The notes beneath the pieces are model-generated. The model was not told where the DNA came from. It did no database searches and was given only the letters and a program-made list of their open reading frames with translations. From Verrucomicrobiota bacterium (GTDB lineage: Bacteria; Verrucomicrobiota; Verrucomicrobiia; Limisphaerales; UBA1096): 15,534 bases of DNA. Each line of letters opens with the position of its first letter. Position 1 is the stretch's first letter. A program made the translations under genes and the position numbers. Shown one piece after another: positions 5,885-13,830 of the stretch. The DNA is taken from contig QOAX01000033.1 of NCBI GenBank assembly GCA_003972865.1, positions 1 through 15,534 of the forward strand, written 5' to 3'.

Positions 5885-7882
5885 GTGAAACGGTTTTCAT
5901 TCATCACCACGCTCTTCCTGTCATTTGGCCTTCTGTCCACAGCCCAGGCTGCGGGGCCGGACGATTCTTTCATCCAGGCCTATTCCCTCATTGCCGAGGC
6001 GGATAACCTGTCCCGACTCGGGCAGAAAAACACCGCCATCCAGAAATACCGGCAGGCCCGGAATGACCTGGCCGCCCTGCAGTCCGGCTATCCGGACTGG
6101 AACGCCGCGGTCGTGAGTTTTCGCATCAAGTACGTGGACCAGAAACTCAAGGCAATAGGCGCCGAGGCGCCGGGGGATGTAAAGGCAACCTCGGCCAAGC
6201 CGGCCGCCCTTGACCCCGCCGCCGCACGCCGTGAGATCGCCATCCTCAAGCGAAAGGTTGAGTCGCTCGAAAACGCGATCATCCTCAAGGACGCCAAGCT
6301 AAAGGAAGCCCTCTCCGCCGTGCCGTCACCCAAGGAGACCAGGCAACTCGCCAAGCTGGAAAGCGACCTCTCCGGCCTTCGCCAGGAAAACGCCAACCTG
6401 AAGGGCGCCATAGACAAGGCCACCGCACAGCTAAAGGACGCCAACACCGGCTTGGCCAAGGCGAAGGCACAGGCCGACTTGGCCAAGGCCCAGGCCGACG
6501 CAAAAAAAACCAGAGAGGCACTCGAGCAATCGCAGCAGGAGGTGAAGAGCGCCAAGTCGCAGGCGAACGACCGCCAGGCCAAGCGCCTCGAGAAACAACT
6601 GACGGACAAACAGGAGTCCCTCGAGAAAACCGAAAAGGAACTGGCATCACTTAAAACGACAAACAAAAACCTTGAGTCGGAACTCAAGTCGTTCAGAAAG
6701 GGGAACCGCGAAAAAGACCTTCAAGCTGAAGTTGAGGCGCTGCAAAAGAAAATGTCGGACAACCAGGGCGAATTGGAGAAAGTTTCGGGCAATCTTGCCG
6801 AGATCAAGAACGATAAAGCCTCTCTGGAGGAGGAACTCAAATCATTCAAAAAAGGCAACCGCGAAAAGGATCTCGAGACAAAGGTCAGTTCCCTCGAGAA
6901 ACAACTGGCCAAGAGCAACAGCCAGCTAAAGGAGACCTCGGGCAACCTGGCTTCCGCAGAAAGCAGCAACGACTCGCTCGAGGATCAGCTCAAGGCCCTG
7001 CAAAAAGGGTCCCGCGAAAAGGAAATGCGCGACTACATCAACTCGCTTGAGAAGCGCCTTGCCAAGGCCGAGCGAAAAAACACCAACCCCGCCAGCAAGA
7101 GGAAGGGACTTTCCGGCATCTTCAACTGGCGGAAAAAGGATCGGGCCGAGCAGGCCCAGGTGGCTGAGTTGCAGAACCGGCTCGACACCCTGAGATCGCG
7201 CCTCGAGATACTCGAGGCCGAAAAAATCCCCTACACCGACGAGGAGAAGAAACTGTTCGCCGAGCCAAAAACGGGGGATCAACCCGCCAACACGCTTCAG
7301 GCCAAGATCGCCACCCTGCCGGAGGGCGGCGCGGCCGATTTCAAGGCGGGCCAGGCAGCCCTCGTCGAGGCCAAGTACGGCGAGGCGGAGCAGAAGTTTC
7401 TGCACGTCCTCAAGCTGGACGAGGAAAATCCATTGACGCTTGGCAGCCTCGCCATGGCCCAAATGGAACAGGGCAACTACAACGGCGCCGAGACGAGCCT
7501 GGCTCGGGCGCTGAAGAACAACGACAAGGACGCCTTCTCCCTGTCCTTGCTTGGCACGCTTCGCTACCGTCAAAAAAAATATGAGGAGGCACGCGATTAC
7601 CTGGCCAAGGCAGTCAAACTAAATCCGGAGGATGCCAACGCGCAGCACTTCCTTGGCTCGGCGCTCAACAACCTTGGCCAGCGCAAAGCCGCCGAGACAG
7701 CGCTGCGCAAGGCGCTCCAGATCAAGCCGGGCCACGCCGAAGCCCACCACAACCTCGCCGTGGTGTACGCCACCCAGAAACCGCCCTTCATCGCCCTGGC
7801 CAAGTTCCACTACGAAAAGGCGGTCGCAGCCGGTCGCGCCAAGAACGCCGAACTGGAAAAAATTCTGGGCGGAGAAAAGTAA
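5885..7882 (+). CDS. Secreted coiled-coil and TPR-repeat protein
   Basis: This 665-residue protein has an N-terminal signal peptide (cleavage likely after TAQA, residue 22). A helical region and then a very long, Lys/Glu/Ala-rich coiled coil follow (about 100-420). Within the coil are two consecutive 51-residue repeats and a partial third, each starting near a KGxREK motif (from 266, 317 and 368). A basic linker (about 395-425), another short coil and about four tetratricopeptide repeats (about 484-650) complete it. The likely location is the periplasm or envelope, as a scaffold that binds other proteins; no catalytic motif is seen. The start is GTG at 5885, chosen because it opens directly into the signal peptide; no Shine-Dalgarno is visible. 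It is divergent from the VTC operon across 209 bases, and yjbQ follows 5 bases after its stop, so those two are co-transcribed. The exact function is unknown. Confidence 0.85.
   Translation: MKRFSFITTLFLSFGLLSTAQAAGPDDSFIQAYSLIAEADNLSRLGQKNTAIQKYRQARNDLAALQSGYPDWNAAVVSFRIKYVDQKLKAIGAEAPGDVKATSAKPAALDPAAARREIAILKRKVESLENAIILKDAKLKEALSAVPSPKETRQLAKLESDLSGLRQENANLKGAIDKATAQLKDANTGLAKAKAQADLAKAQADAKKTREALEQSQQEVKSAKSQANDRQAKRLEKQLTDKQESLEKTEKELASLKTTNKNLESELKSFRKGNREKDLQAEVEALQKKMSDNQGELEKVSGNLAEIKNDKASLEEELKSFKKGNREKDLETKVSSLEKQLAKSNSQLKETSGNLASAESSNDSLEDQLKALQKGSREKEMRDYINSLEKRLAKAERKNTNPASKRKGLSGIFNWRKKDRAEQAQVAELQNRLDTLRSRLEILEAEKIPYTDEEKKLFAEPKTGDQPANTLQAKIATLPEGGAADFKAGQAALVEAKYGEAEQKFLHVLKLDEENPLTLGSLAMAQMEQGNYNGAETSLARALKNNDKDAFSLSLLGTLRYRQKKYEEARDYLAKAVKLNPEDANAQHFLGSALNNLGQRKAAETALRKALQIKPGHAEAHHNLAVVYATQKPPFIALAKFHYEKAVAAGRAKNAELEKILGGEK
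6451..6460. repeat. CTTGGCCAAG palindrome, site 4
   Basis: Exact copy in the coiled-coil gene, read in phase LAK. Confidence 0.9.
6478..6487. repeat. CTTGGCCAAG palindrome, site 5
   Basis: Exact copy 27 bases from site 4, same phase LAK. Repetitive protein sequence may contribute to these two. Confidence 0.9.
6680..7081 (+). repeat. 153-bp in-frame tandem repeat (2.6 copies) in the coiled-coil gene
   Basis: Units start at 6680, 6833 and 6986, exactly 153 bases (51 codons) apart. The first two are full length and the third is partial. Units one and two share ELKSF, KGNREKDL and SGNLA at the same positions; the third keeps KGSREK. The 51-residue period does not divide into whole heptads but fits near-multiples of coiled-coil turns. 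The DNA has diverged, so the duplication is not recent. Confidence 0.85.
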
Positions 7883-7887
7883 CCTCC

Positions 7888-8310
7888 ATGCTCGGGCAGT
7901 ACGCCGATGAGTTGAGCGTCTCCACACGCGGCCGCGGGTTTTACGAGATCACCCGCGAGGTGGACGGCTTGGTTTCGGCCAGCGGTTTTTCAACCGGCTT
8001 GGCTACGCTGCACGTCCGGCACACATCCGCCTCGTTGCTCATACAGGAAAACGCCGACCCGAGCGTGCGCACCGACCTTGAGTCGATCTTCTCGCGCCTG
8101 GCCCCGGACGCCGATCCGGTTTACGAGCACAACTACGAGGGCGACGACGACATGTCGGCCCACATCCGCACCGCGCTGACCAACGTCAACCTCAGCGTCC
8201 CCATCTCCGGCGGCTCGATGGTGCTCGGCACCTGGCAGGGTATCTATCTCTGGGAACACCGCACCCACCCCCACACCCGCCGCATCCACGTCCACATCGC
8301 CGGCGAATAA
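7888..8310 (+). CDS. yjbQ: YjbQ-family protein (UPF0047)
   Basis: This 140-residue cytosolic protein is of the YjbQ/UPF0047 family, annotated as secondary thiamine-phosphate synthase because the E. coli protein has weak side activity; the physiological role is not settled. All family signatures are present: HTSASLLIQENAD (45-57), EGDDDMSAHIR (84-94) and LGTWQGIYLWEHR (113-125), whose conserved His, Cys/Ser and acidic residues line a metal-binding site in solved structures. Length is standard for the family. The ATG at 7888 lies 5 bases after the TPR gene stop, so translation is probably coupled. A hairpin with a T-rich tail follows the stop. Confidence 0.95.
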   Translation: MLGQYADELSVSTRGRGFYEITREVDGLVSASGFSTGLATLHVRHTSASLLIQENADPSVRTDLESIFSRLAPDADPVYEHNYEGDDDMSAHIRTALTNVNLSVPISGGSMVLGTWQGIYLWEHRTHPHTRRIHVHIAGE

Positions 8311-8316
8311 GCTCTG

Positions 8317-8341
8317 CGGGAGTAAATCCCGAGTTTTAGTT
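8317..8341 (+). terminator. Candidate terminator after yjbQ
   Basis: CGGGA (8317-8321), loop GTAAA and TCCCG (8327-8331) form a five-pair hairpin followed by AGTTTTAGTT. It begins 6 bases after the yjbQ stop and would end the TPR-yjbQ transcript. The stem is short and the T tract interrupted. Confidence 0.5.
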
Positions 8342-8375
8342 GACGGCAGAGGTCCCAGCCTGCTCAATTCCGGGC

Positions 8376-9809
8376 ATGGCTTACTCCATTTCTTTTCTGC
8401 GTCGTTTTGTCTTCTTAGCCGGTGCGCTTGTGCTTGGCCACGCGACTGTCCAGGCTGAGGTCAAGCTGCCATCAGTTTTCAGCGACCACATGGTTTTGCA
8501 GCAGGGCCAGCGACTACCCGTCTGGGGCTGGGCCGACCCTGGCGAGGCGGTGACCGTCTCCGTCGCAGGCCAGTCGCACACAACCGAGGCTGACAAGAAC
8601 GGTGCATGGAGTCTGCGACTAAAAAAATCCCTCAAGGCCTCCAAGTCGCCGGTCGCCTTCACCGTCAAAGGGAGCAACACCATCGATTTCAAGGACGTGC
8701 TTGTCGGCGAGGTCTGGCTGTGTTCCGGCCAGTCAAACATGGAATGGTCCGTGCGCTCCTCAGACAATGCCGACAAGGAAATCGCTAATGCCAAGCATCC
8801 GTTGATTCGTCACATCAAGATTCCGCACCGGCCGAGCGCCAAGGAAGAGCGAGATGTCACCACCGACGGTTGGCTGGTTTGCAGCCCGAAGACGGTGGGC
8901 AACTTCACCGCCGTTGGGTACTTTTTTGCGCGCCATCTTCAGGGCGAACTTGATGTGCCGATCGGGCTCCTCGGCTGCAACTGGGGCGGCACCCGCATCG
9001 AGCCTTGGACCACGCCGAGCGGTTTTAGGTCCGTGCCAGCCCTGAAGGATATCGCTGACAAACTCGACACATTCCCGCAGAAACGCGACAACGGCTCGAT
9101 AAATCACCAGTCCGCACTTGCACTGCATAATGGCATGATTTCGCCGATCAACCCGTACGGCATCCGGGGCGCGCTTTGGTATCAAGGGGAGAGCAATAAC
9201 GGCGAAGGCATGCTCTACTACGAGAAAAAGAAGGCGCTGATCAACGGCTGGCGTGATATATGGAACAACAAAAAAATGCCCTTCTACTTTGTGCAACTGG
9301 CGCCCTTTAAATACGGCGGTGAACCGACCCGACTAGCCGGAATCTGGCAGGCGCAGTTGGAGACGCTGAAGGTGCCGTACACCGGCATGGCGATCATCAC
9401 CGACATCGGCAATATCCGCGACATTCATCCACGCAACAAACAAGAAGTGGGCCGCCGCCTCGCCCTGTGGGCTCTCACCAAGGATTACGGCAAAAAAGGG
9501 ATCGAGTACTCAGGCCCTTTGTTCAAGTCGGCTAGATTCCGCAAGGGTACTGCAATTGTTCGCTTCACTCACGCCAATGGTTTGAAATCAACCAATGGTC
9601 AAGCCCTGAGCCATTGGGAAGTTGCCGGTGAGGATGAAAAATTCGCCGCCGCCCAGGCGGAAATAAAAGGCAACACCGTGGTCGCTAGAAGTGACACAGT
9701 AAAGAAACCCAGGTTCATACGCTTCGGCTACCATCAGGAAGCTGAACCAAACTTGGCCAATGGCGCCGGGCTGCCTGCTTCACCATTCACCACAGGTGAA
9801 GTGAAATAA
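8376..9809 (+). CDS. Sialate O-acetylesterase-family SGNH esterase, secreted
   Basis: This 477-residue secreted esterase of the sialate O-acetylesterase (SASA/DUF303) family removes O-acetyl groups from sialic acid or plant/algal polysaccharides. A signal peptide covers about residues 1-27 (cleavage likely after TVQA). An N-terminal beta-sandwich follows (SDHMVLQQ, VWGWADPGE), then the SGNH catalytic core: nucleophile S120 in CSGQSNMEW, WYQGES (268-273), and D349/H351 in RDIHPRN. It ends in the usual NGAGLPASPF. The ATG at 8376 is chosen because it places the signal peptide at the N-terminus; a TTG at 8340 would add 12 unlikely residues. A TTGACG at 8340-8345 with CTCAAT at 8363-8368 may be its promoter. 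True substrate cannot be told from sequence; bacterial members mostly act on acetylated xylans or sulfated glycans. Confidence 0.92.
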   Translation: MAYSISFLRRFVFLAGALVLGHATVQAEVKLPSVFSDHMVLQQGQRLPVWGWADPGEAVTVSVAGQSHTTEADKNGAWSLRLKKSLKASKSPVAFTVKGSNTIDFKDVLVGEVWLCSGQSNMEWSVRSSDNADKEIANAKHPLIRHIKIPHRPSAKEERDVTTDGWLVCSPKTVGNFTAVGYFFARHLQGELDVPIGLLGCNWGGTRIEPWTTPSGFRSVPALKDIADKLDTFPQKRDNGSINHQSALALHNGMISPINPYGIRGALWYQGESNNGEGMLYYEKKKALINGWRDIWNNKKMPFYFVQLAPFKYGGEPTRLAGIWQAQLETLKVPYTGMAIITDIGNIRDIHPRNKQEVGRRLALWALTKDYGKKGIEYSGPLFKSARFRKGTAIVRFTHANGLKSTNGQALSHWEVAGEDEKFAAAQAEIKGNTVVARSDTVKKPRFIRFGYHQEAEPNLANGAGLPASPFTTGEVK

Positions 9810-9842
9810 TTATGGCCTTGGGCAAGCGCTTGGCCACAACCA

Positions 9843-10949
9843 ATGGGCGCAACAATAAGACATTTCAATAGGGTCACCGTATCCATCTGCGCAACCCTAT
9901 TTTATTTTGTCATGACGCCGGTTGGCCAAGCAAACCAGGCCGCCGAGCCGGATTTCAAGATCCGCAGCGGCAAAAACGACCGCCTGCCCGGGCTCAAGTC
10001 GGCGTTGCCGAAGCACGTCCAGGTATTCGGACTGTTCATCCAAGCGACCGACCGCGTGCCGGATGCCAAACTGCTACACGCCGCCGACATCACCGCGGGT
10101 TTCCTCGACAACGATCGCAACGGCAAACCGGACAACCCAACAGTAAACGACGAACTCTGGAACGAGCGTGCGGCAATCGTCATGGGTTACGATGAGCGCG
10201 AACTGGAACGGCTTCACGACCGCTACGGCGAGTTATTCGACAACTACACGCTGCAGGGCCTGTTCGCCACCGAGACGCTTCCCAACGCCGGCCCGCACAA
10301 TCCCAAGTCCTCCGAGTTCGACGCCTCCATTGAGGAGATTCTGCATATCATCACCTCCGTCGGTTATGCTGGTGTTTACCCAAAAGTTTTCGGCGAACGC
10401 CGCGGCACCGAACTCGCCAACGCGATGGACATCGCGCGCGGCGGCTACTTCCGCACCGTGCCAAGCCGCTATCCCGCCGACGCCTGGTATTCCTACGACG
10501 ACCGAACCTGCGACTACGGCTGCCAAGTCACCGAGTACGTTTACTGGGCACTCACCAGCCTGCTCGATGGACAGGATTTCAAAAACCGCGGCGGAGACAT
10601 TGAGCACGAGTGGAAACTCAACACACCGGAAAAACTCCGCGCCAAGGACAAAGCCGTCGTTAAAATCCTGACAAATGCCGAGTACAGACTACCCACCCGG
10701 CTCCCCGACGGCAAGTACCGGCAAAAGCGCAAACAAGCCGCCGTCCGGCTCAACATTATTCCAGACGAAAACCGGTTCACGCTAAACACCGAATTGCCAG
10801 TCGGCTCGACGGCCATCGTCGAGACGACTCACGACCTGCTCTCGTGGAGCTTGGCCAGGCGTGTGCCGGACGACACCGCGTTGCTGAAATTCCCCATCGA
10901 AGCCAGAATGGGCCAAGCGCAATTCTTCCGACTTCGCTTCGGCGACTAG
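9843..10949 (+). CDS. Secreted conserved-looking hypothetical protein with DxDxNG motif
   Basis: This 368-residue protein is not assigned to a named family. The N-terminus is a probable signal peptide (hydrophobic about 11-28, cleavage near GQA, residue 30). Then come an EF-hand-like calcium loop DNDRNGKPD (89-97), an acidic-helix motif EEILH (164-168) that could bind metal, a two-Cys motif CDYGC (223-227) in an aromatic stretch WYSYDDRTCDYGC, and WALTS. The last ~65 residues form a small beta domain ending FFRLRFGD, resembling the C-terminal modules of many secreted Verrucomicrobiota proteins. The EExxH motif, the paired Cys and the Ca-like loop suggest a metal-binding, possibly hydrolytic, secreted protein, but no activity can be claimed. 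The ATG at 9843 has no Shine-Dalgarno. It lies 33 bases after the esterase gene and 12 before tatD, all on the plus strand. Confidence 0.8.
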   Translation: MGATIRHFNRVTVSICATLFYFVMTPVGQANQAAEPDFKIRSGKNDRLPGLKSALPKHVQVFGLFIQATDRVPDAKLLHAADITAGFLDNDRNGKPDNPTVNDELWNERAAIVMGYDERELERLHDRYGELFDNYTLQGLFATETLPNAGPHNPKSSEFDASIEEILHIITSVGYAGVYPKVFGERRGTELANAMDIARGGYFRTVPSRYPADAWYSYDDRTCDYGCQVTEYVYWALTSLLDGQDFKNRGGDIEHEWKLNTPEKLRAKDKAVVKILTNAEYRLPTRLPDGKYRQKRKQAAVRLNIIPDENRFTLNTELPVGSTAIVETTHDLLSWSLARRVPDDTALLKFPIEARMGQAQFFRLRFGD

Positions 10950-10961
10950 TCGCCAACCCCG

Positions 10962-11744
10962 ATGCGGCTGTTCGACGCGCACAACCATTTGCAGGATGCC
11001 CGGTTCGGCGATCAACAGGACGAACTGATCGCCGATTGCGCCGCCGTTGGCCTATCCAAAATGGTCGTCAACGGCACTCGCGAAAGCGACTGGCCCGCCG
11101 TTGCCGACTTGGCCGAGCGCCACGACTGCGTCCTACCGAGCTTCGGCCTGCATCCGTGGTTCGTCCACAAGCGGTCGCCGGATTGGCTGGCCAAGCTTGA
11201 ACAACAACTCGACGCTTGGCCAAGTGCTGTAGGCGAAAACGGCCTCGACCGCTGGAAGCCCGGCTTGGGCTACGACGGGCAGGAGGAAGTCTTCACCGTC
11301 CAACTCCGGCTGGCGGCCGAGCGCGATCTCCCTGCCAGCATCCACTGTCTCAAGACTTGGGGTCGGCTGCAGGAGTTGCTCCGCGACGGCCCGCTGCCCA
11401 AGCGCGGTTTTCTGCTGCACAGCTACGGTGGCCCGGTGGAAATGGTTGAGCCGTTGGCCAAGCTCGGGGCGTACTTCAGTTTCCCCGGCGCCTTTGTGCA
11501 CGAACGTAAATCGCGCCAGCGCGACGCCTTCCGCCAAGTGCCGACAGACCGGCTGCTCATCGAGACCGACACCCCCGACCAAGGACTGCCTGAAGATCGT
11601 GTCACTCACCCGCTTGGCCAAGCGGTCAACCACCCGGCCAACATCGCCGCCGTGTACGAGGCCGCCGCCGAGGCGCTTGGCCAGGCGCCCGATGACTTGG
11701 CCAGGCACGTGGAGGAAAATTTTGTCCGCCTTTTCAGCGGCTAA
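10962..11744 (+). CDS. TatD-family metal-dependent hydrolase
   Basis: This 260-residue cytosolic TIM-barrel amidohydrolase belongs to the TatD/YcfH family, whose members are 3'-5' exonucleases/DNases or unassigned phosphoesterases. Metal ligands are all visible: H7 and H9 in DAHNH, E92 in GENGLD, H128 in SIHCLKTW, H153 in LLHSYGG and D203 in ETDTPD. Length is normal for the family. The ATG at 10962 directly precedes the DAHNH strand; no Shine-Dalgarno is evident. The stop TAA (11742-11744) overlaps the recG stop on the other strand within the tetranucleotide CTAA. Three palindrome-core sites (11215, 11454, 11613) fall inside, each read in a different frame (AWPS, LAK, LGQ). Confidence 0.92.
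   Translation: MRLFDAHNHLQDARFGDQQDELIADCAAVGLSKMVVNGTRESDWPAVADLAERHDCVLPSFGLHPWFVHKRSPDWLAKLEQQLDAWPSAVGENGLDRWKPGLGYDGQEEVFTVQLRLAAERDLPASIHCLKTWGRLQELLRDGPLPKRGFLLHSYGGPVEMVEPLAKLGAYFSFPGAFVHERKSRQRDAFRQVPTDRLLIETDTPDQGLPEDRVTHPLGQAVNHPANIAAVYEAAAEALGQAPDDLARHVEENFVRLFSG
11215..11224. repeat. CTTGGCCAAG palindrome, site 6
   Basis: Exact copy in tatD, read in phase AWPS. Confidence 0.9.
11613..11622. repeat. CTTGGCCAAG palindrome, site 7
   Basis: Exact copy in tatD, as GCTTGGCCAAGC (11612-11623), read in phase LGQ. Confidence 0.9.
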
Positions 11745-13738
11745 ACGGCGAGCTCGCGGGCGACGAGATCGCGCGCTTTTTGGATCAGTCGCCAGTCATC
11801 GATGAGGTTGCCGAACTTGAAATCCGGCAGGCCGCTCTGCGCCTGGCCCAACAGTTCGCCTGGGCCGCGCTGGCGCAAATCCTCCTCGGCCAATGCGAAG
11901 CCATCGACGCCCCTCTCCATCACGTCGAGCCGCCGCCGGCCCTCGTCGGTGGCCTCGCCGGCGACGAGGATGCAGTGCGACTCGTGCACGCCACGGCCAA
12001 TCCGTCCGCGCAACTGGTGCAACTGCGCCAGGCCGAACCGGTCGGCGTTCTCGATGAGCATGATCGTCGCGTTGGAAATATCAACGCCGACCTCGATCAC
12101 GCTCGTCGCCAGGAGCGCCTTGATATCCCCGGCGAGAAATCCGGCAACGGCCTCCTCCTTTTCGGCGGACTTGAGCCGGCCGTGCAGCAGGCCGACGGCA
12201 TGCGGCGCGAGTTGTTCCCGCACGTTCTCCAGCTCCTGGTTGACCGCCTTGAGGCTGCCTCCGCCCTCGTCATCGACACGCGGGTAAACGATGTACGCCT
12301 GCCGACCCGCAGCCAGTTGGTCGCGGATGAACCCCCACACCTTGGGCAGGCTCTCCGGCGTGCGAACATGCGTGTGCACTTGGCCTCGGCCCGGCGGCAT
12401 CTCGTCGATCACCGAGCAATCGAGGTCACCGTAAACGGTCAGGCCCAGCGTGCGCGGGATCGGCGTGGCGGTCATCACAAGCACGTGCGGATACTGCCCC
12501 TTTCGAACGAGTTTTTTTCGCTGCTCGACACCGAACTTGTGCTGCTCGTCGATGATCGCCAGCCCGATGTTCTCAAGCGCAAACTTCTCCTCGACGAGCG
12601 CGTGCGTACCGATGACGAGTGGCGGCAACTTACTGTTTCCCATGTTCAACTCGGCTTGGCCGGGGTCGCCCATTGTTTTCCTGGCGCCGGTGTGCAGGTA
12701 CACGGGGATACCGAGCGGCTCAAGCCACCGGCTGAAAACGCGGTGATGCTGCTCGGCCAAAATCTCCGTTGGCGCGAGCACCACCACGCTGAAGCCGCTT
12801 TCGATTGCCCTCAGCGCGGCACATGCGGCAACGGCGGTTTTGCCGGAACCGACGTCGCCCTGCAGCAGCCGACGCATCGGGTGCGAGCCGGCCATGTCGC
12901 GGGCGATGTCGCCCCACGCGCGCTGCTGCGCGCCGGTAAACCCAAAGCCAAGCGCATCCAAAAACGGCGTCACCAGCCGGTCGTCTCCGCCACACGGCAA
13001 CGCCTTGACCTTGGCCTGAAATATCTTTCGTCTCTCGCGGATCTGCCGCTGAAACCGGATGAACTCCTCCAGCGCCAGCCGCTCGCGCGCCAGTTCGGTT
13101 TGTCCGAGATCATCGGGGAAATGCACCGCCTTGAACGCCTCGGGCAGCCGCAACCAATGGCTGTCGTCGCCAGCCAGCAATCCGGGGTTGGTGTCTGGCA
13201 CCAGGTCGGCGAACTGATCCACCGAACGCCACATGGCGGCCCGCAGCCACCGCTGCTTGATGCCGTCGGTCAGCCGGTACACCGGCACGATGCGCTTGAG
13301 GTGGATGAACTCCTCGCCTTCCTCGGCGACCTCGGCCTCGGGGTGATCCATCGTGCGCGGTTTCTCCGAGGTGAGCTTGCCGTGCACGTGGACGAAGTCG
13401 CCGGTTTTGTAGTAGCGCTCCATGTACGGCATGTTCCACCAGCGGCAATGCAGCCGCGCCGTGCCGTCGTCGAGGATGAACTCGAACAGGCTCTTGCCGT
13501 GGCGCATCCGCTTGACGCCAGCCGCCACGATCGGCCCGGCAACCGTGCCCGTGTCGCCCTTGGCAAGGGCCTTGGCCTCGTGCGGCTGGTTGCGATCCTC
13601 GTAGCGCCGGGGGCCGTGCCACAACAGGTCGATGACCGTGCGGATGCCGAGCTTGGCCAGGCGCGATGCGCGCTCACCGCCGACGCCGGCCAGCGCCGCC
13701 ACCGGTTGGCCAAGGGGATCTGTCTCGGTCTCGGACAC
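11741..13738 (-). CDS. recG: ATP-dependent DNA helicase RecG
   Basis: RecG is a double-stranded DNA translocase that reverses stalled replication forks and processes Holliday junctions. Starting at GTG 13738 the protein has 665 residues. It shows the N-terminal wedge/OB region (PVAALAGVG, then LGIRTVIDLL and PRRYEDRN), Walker A GDVGSGKT (294-301), the DEQH box (397-400) followed by KFGVEQR, motif III TATPIPRT (423-430), and motifs V-VI with TSVIEVGVDI and QLRGRIGRG (575-583). The reading frame stays open to 14014, but no ATG is available near the domain start. GTG at 13738 gives the same short lead before the GVG motif as E. coli RecG; GTGs at 13813 and 13828 are alternatives. The stop overlaps that of tatD. 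Confidence 0.96.
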   Translation of the reverse strand: MSETETDPLGQPVAALAGVGGERASRLAKLGIRTVIDLLWHGPRRYEDRNQPHEAKALAKGDTGTVAGPIVAAGVKRMRHGKSLFEFILDDGTARLHCRWWNMPYMERYYKTGDFVHVHGKLTSEKPRTMDHPEAEVAEEGEEFIHLKRIVPVYRLTDGIKQRWLRAAMWRSVDQFADLVPDTNPGLLAGDDSHWLRLPEAFKAVHFPDDLGQTELARERLALEEFIRFQRQIRERRKIFQAKVKALPCGGDDRLVTPFLDALGFGFTGAQQRAWGDIARDMAGSHPMRRLLQGDVGSGKTAVAACAALRAIESGFSVVVLAPTEILAEQHHRVFSRWLEPLGIPVYLHTGARKTMGDPGQAELNMGNSKLPPLVIGTHALVEEKFALENIGLAIIDEQHKFGVEQRKKLVRKGQYPHVLVMTATPIPRTLGLTVYGDLDCSVIDEMPPGRGQVHTHVRTPESLPKVWGFIRDQLAAGRQAYIVYPRVDDEGGGSLKAVNQELENVREQLAPHAVGLLHGRLKSAEKEEAVAGFLAGDIKALLATSVIEVGVDISNATIMLIENADRFGLAQLHQLRGRIGRGVHESHCILVAGEATDEGRRRLDVMERGVDGFALAEEDLRQRGPGELLGQAQSGLPDFKFGNLIDDWRLIQKARDLVARELAV

Positions 13739-13830
13739 TGCGGCAGTTGTACCGGCAAGCCAGCGCTTGGCCAAGCCGGCCGTCGGTTTGCCTTCCGCTG
13801 GGCCAGCCCTGACCGTACAATCTGCGACCG
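13739..13830. promoter_or_regulatory. Divergent intergenic region recG / Cys-rich hypothetical gene
   Basis: These 92 bases separate the preferred recG start from the plus-strand gene. They hold a perfect GCTTGGCCAAGC palindrome (13765-13776) near the middle and TACAAT at 13816-13821, a good -10 box that would start a transcript about 13828, only about three bases before the ATG at 13831. No convincing -35 is seen. If recG starts at 13813 or 13828, most of this is coding. Confidence 0.3.
13766..13775. repeat. CTTGGCCAAG palindrome, site 8 (intergenic)
   Basis: Exact copy, as GCTTGGCCAAGC (13765-13776), between the preferred recG start and the divergent gene. Confidence 0.9.

Noticed and set aside
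6088..6687. 199-codon minus-strand frame under the coiled-coil gene
   Set aside because: Ser/Leu/Ala-rich antisense of Lys/Glu-rich coil codons; no start signal or domain.
8340..8375. TTG start for the sialate esterase
   Set aside because: It would place 12 polar residues before an otherwise clean signal peptide; the TTGACG there looks more like a -35 element.
9811..9842. Hairpin/terminator between the esterase gene and the next gene
   Set aside because: The GGC-rich segment is a degenerate copy of the palindrome (9828-9837) without a proper loop or T tract.
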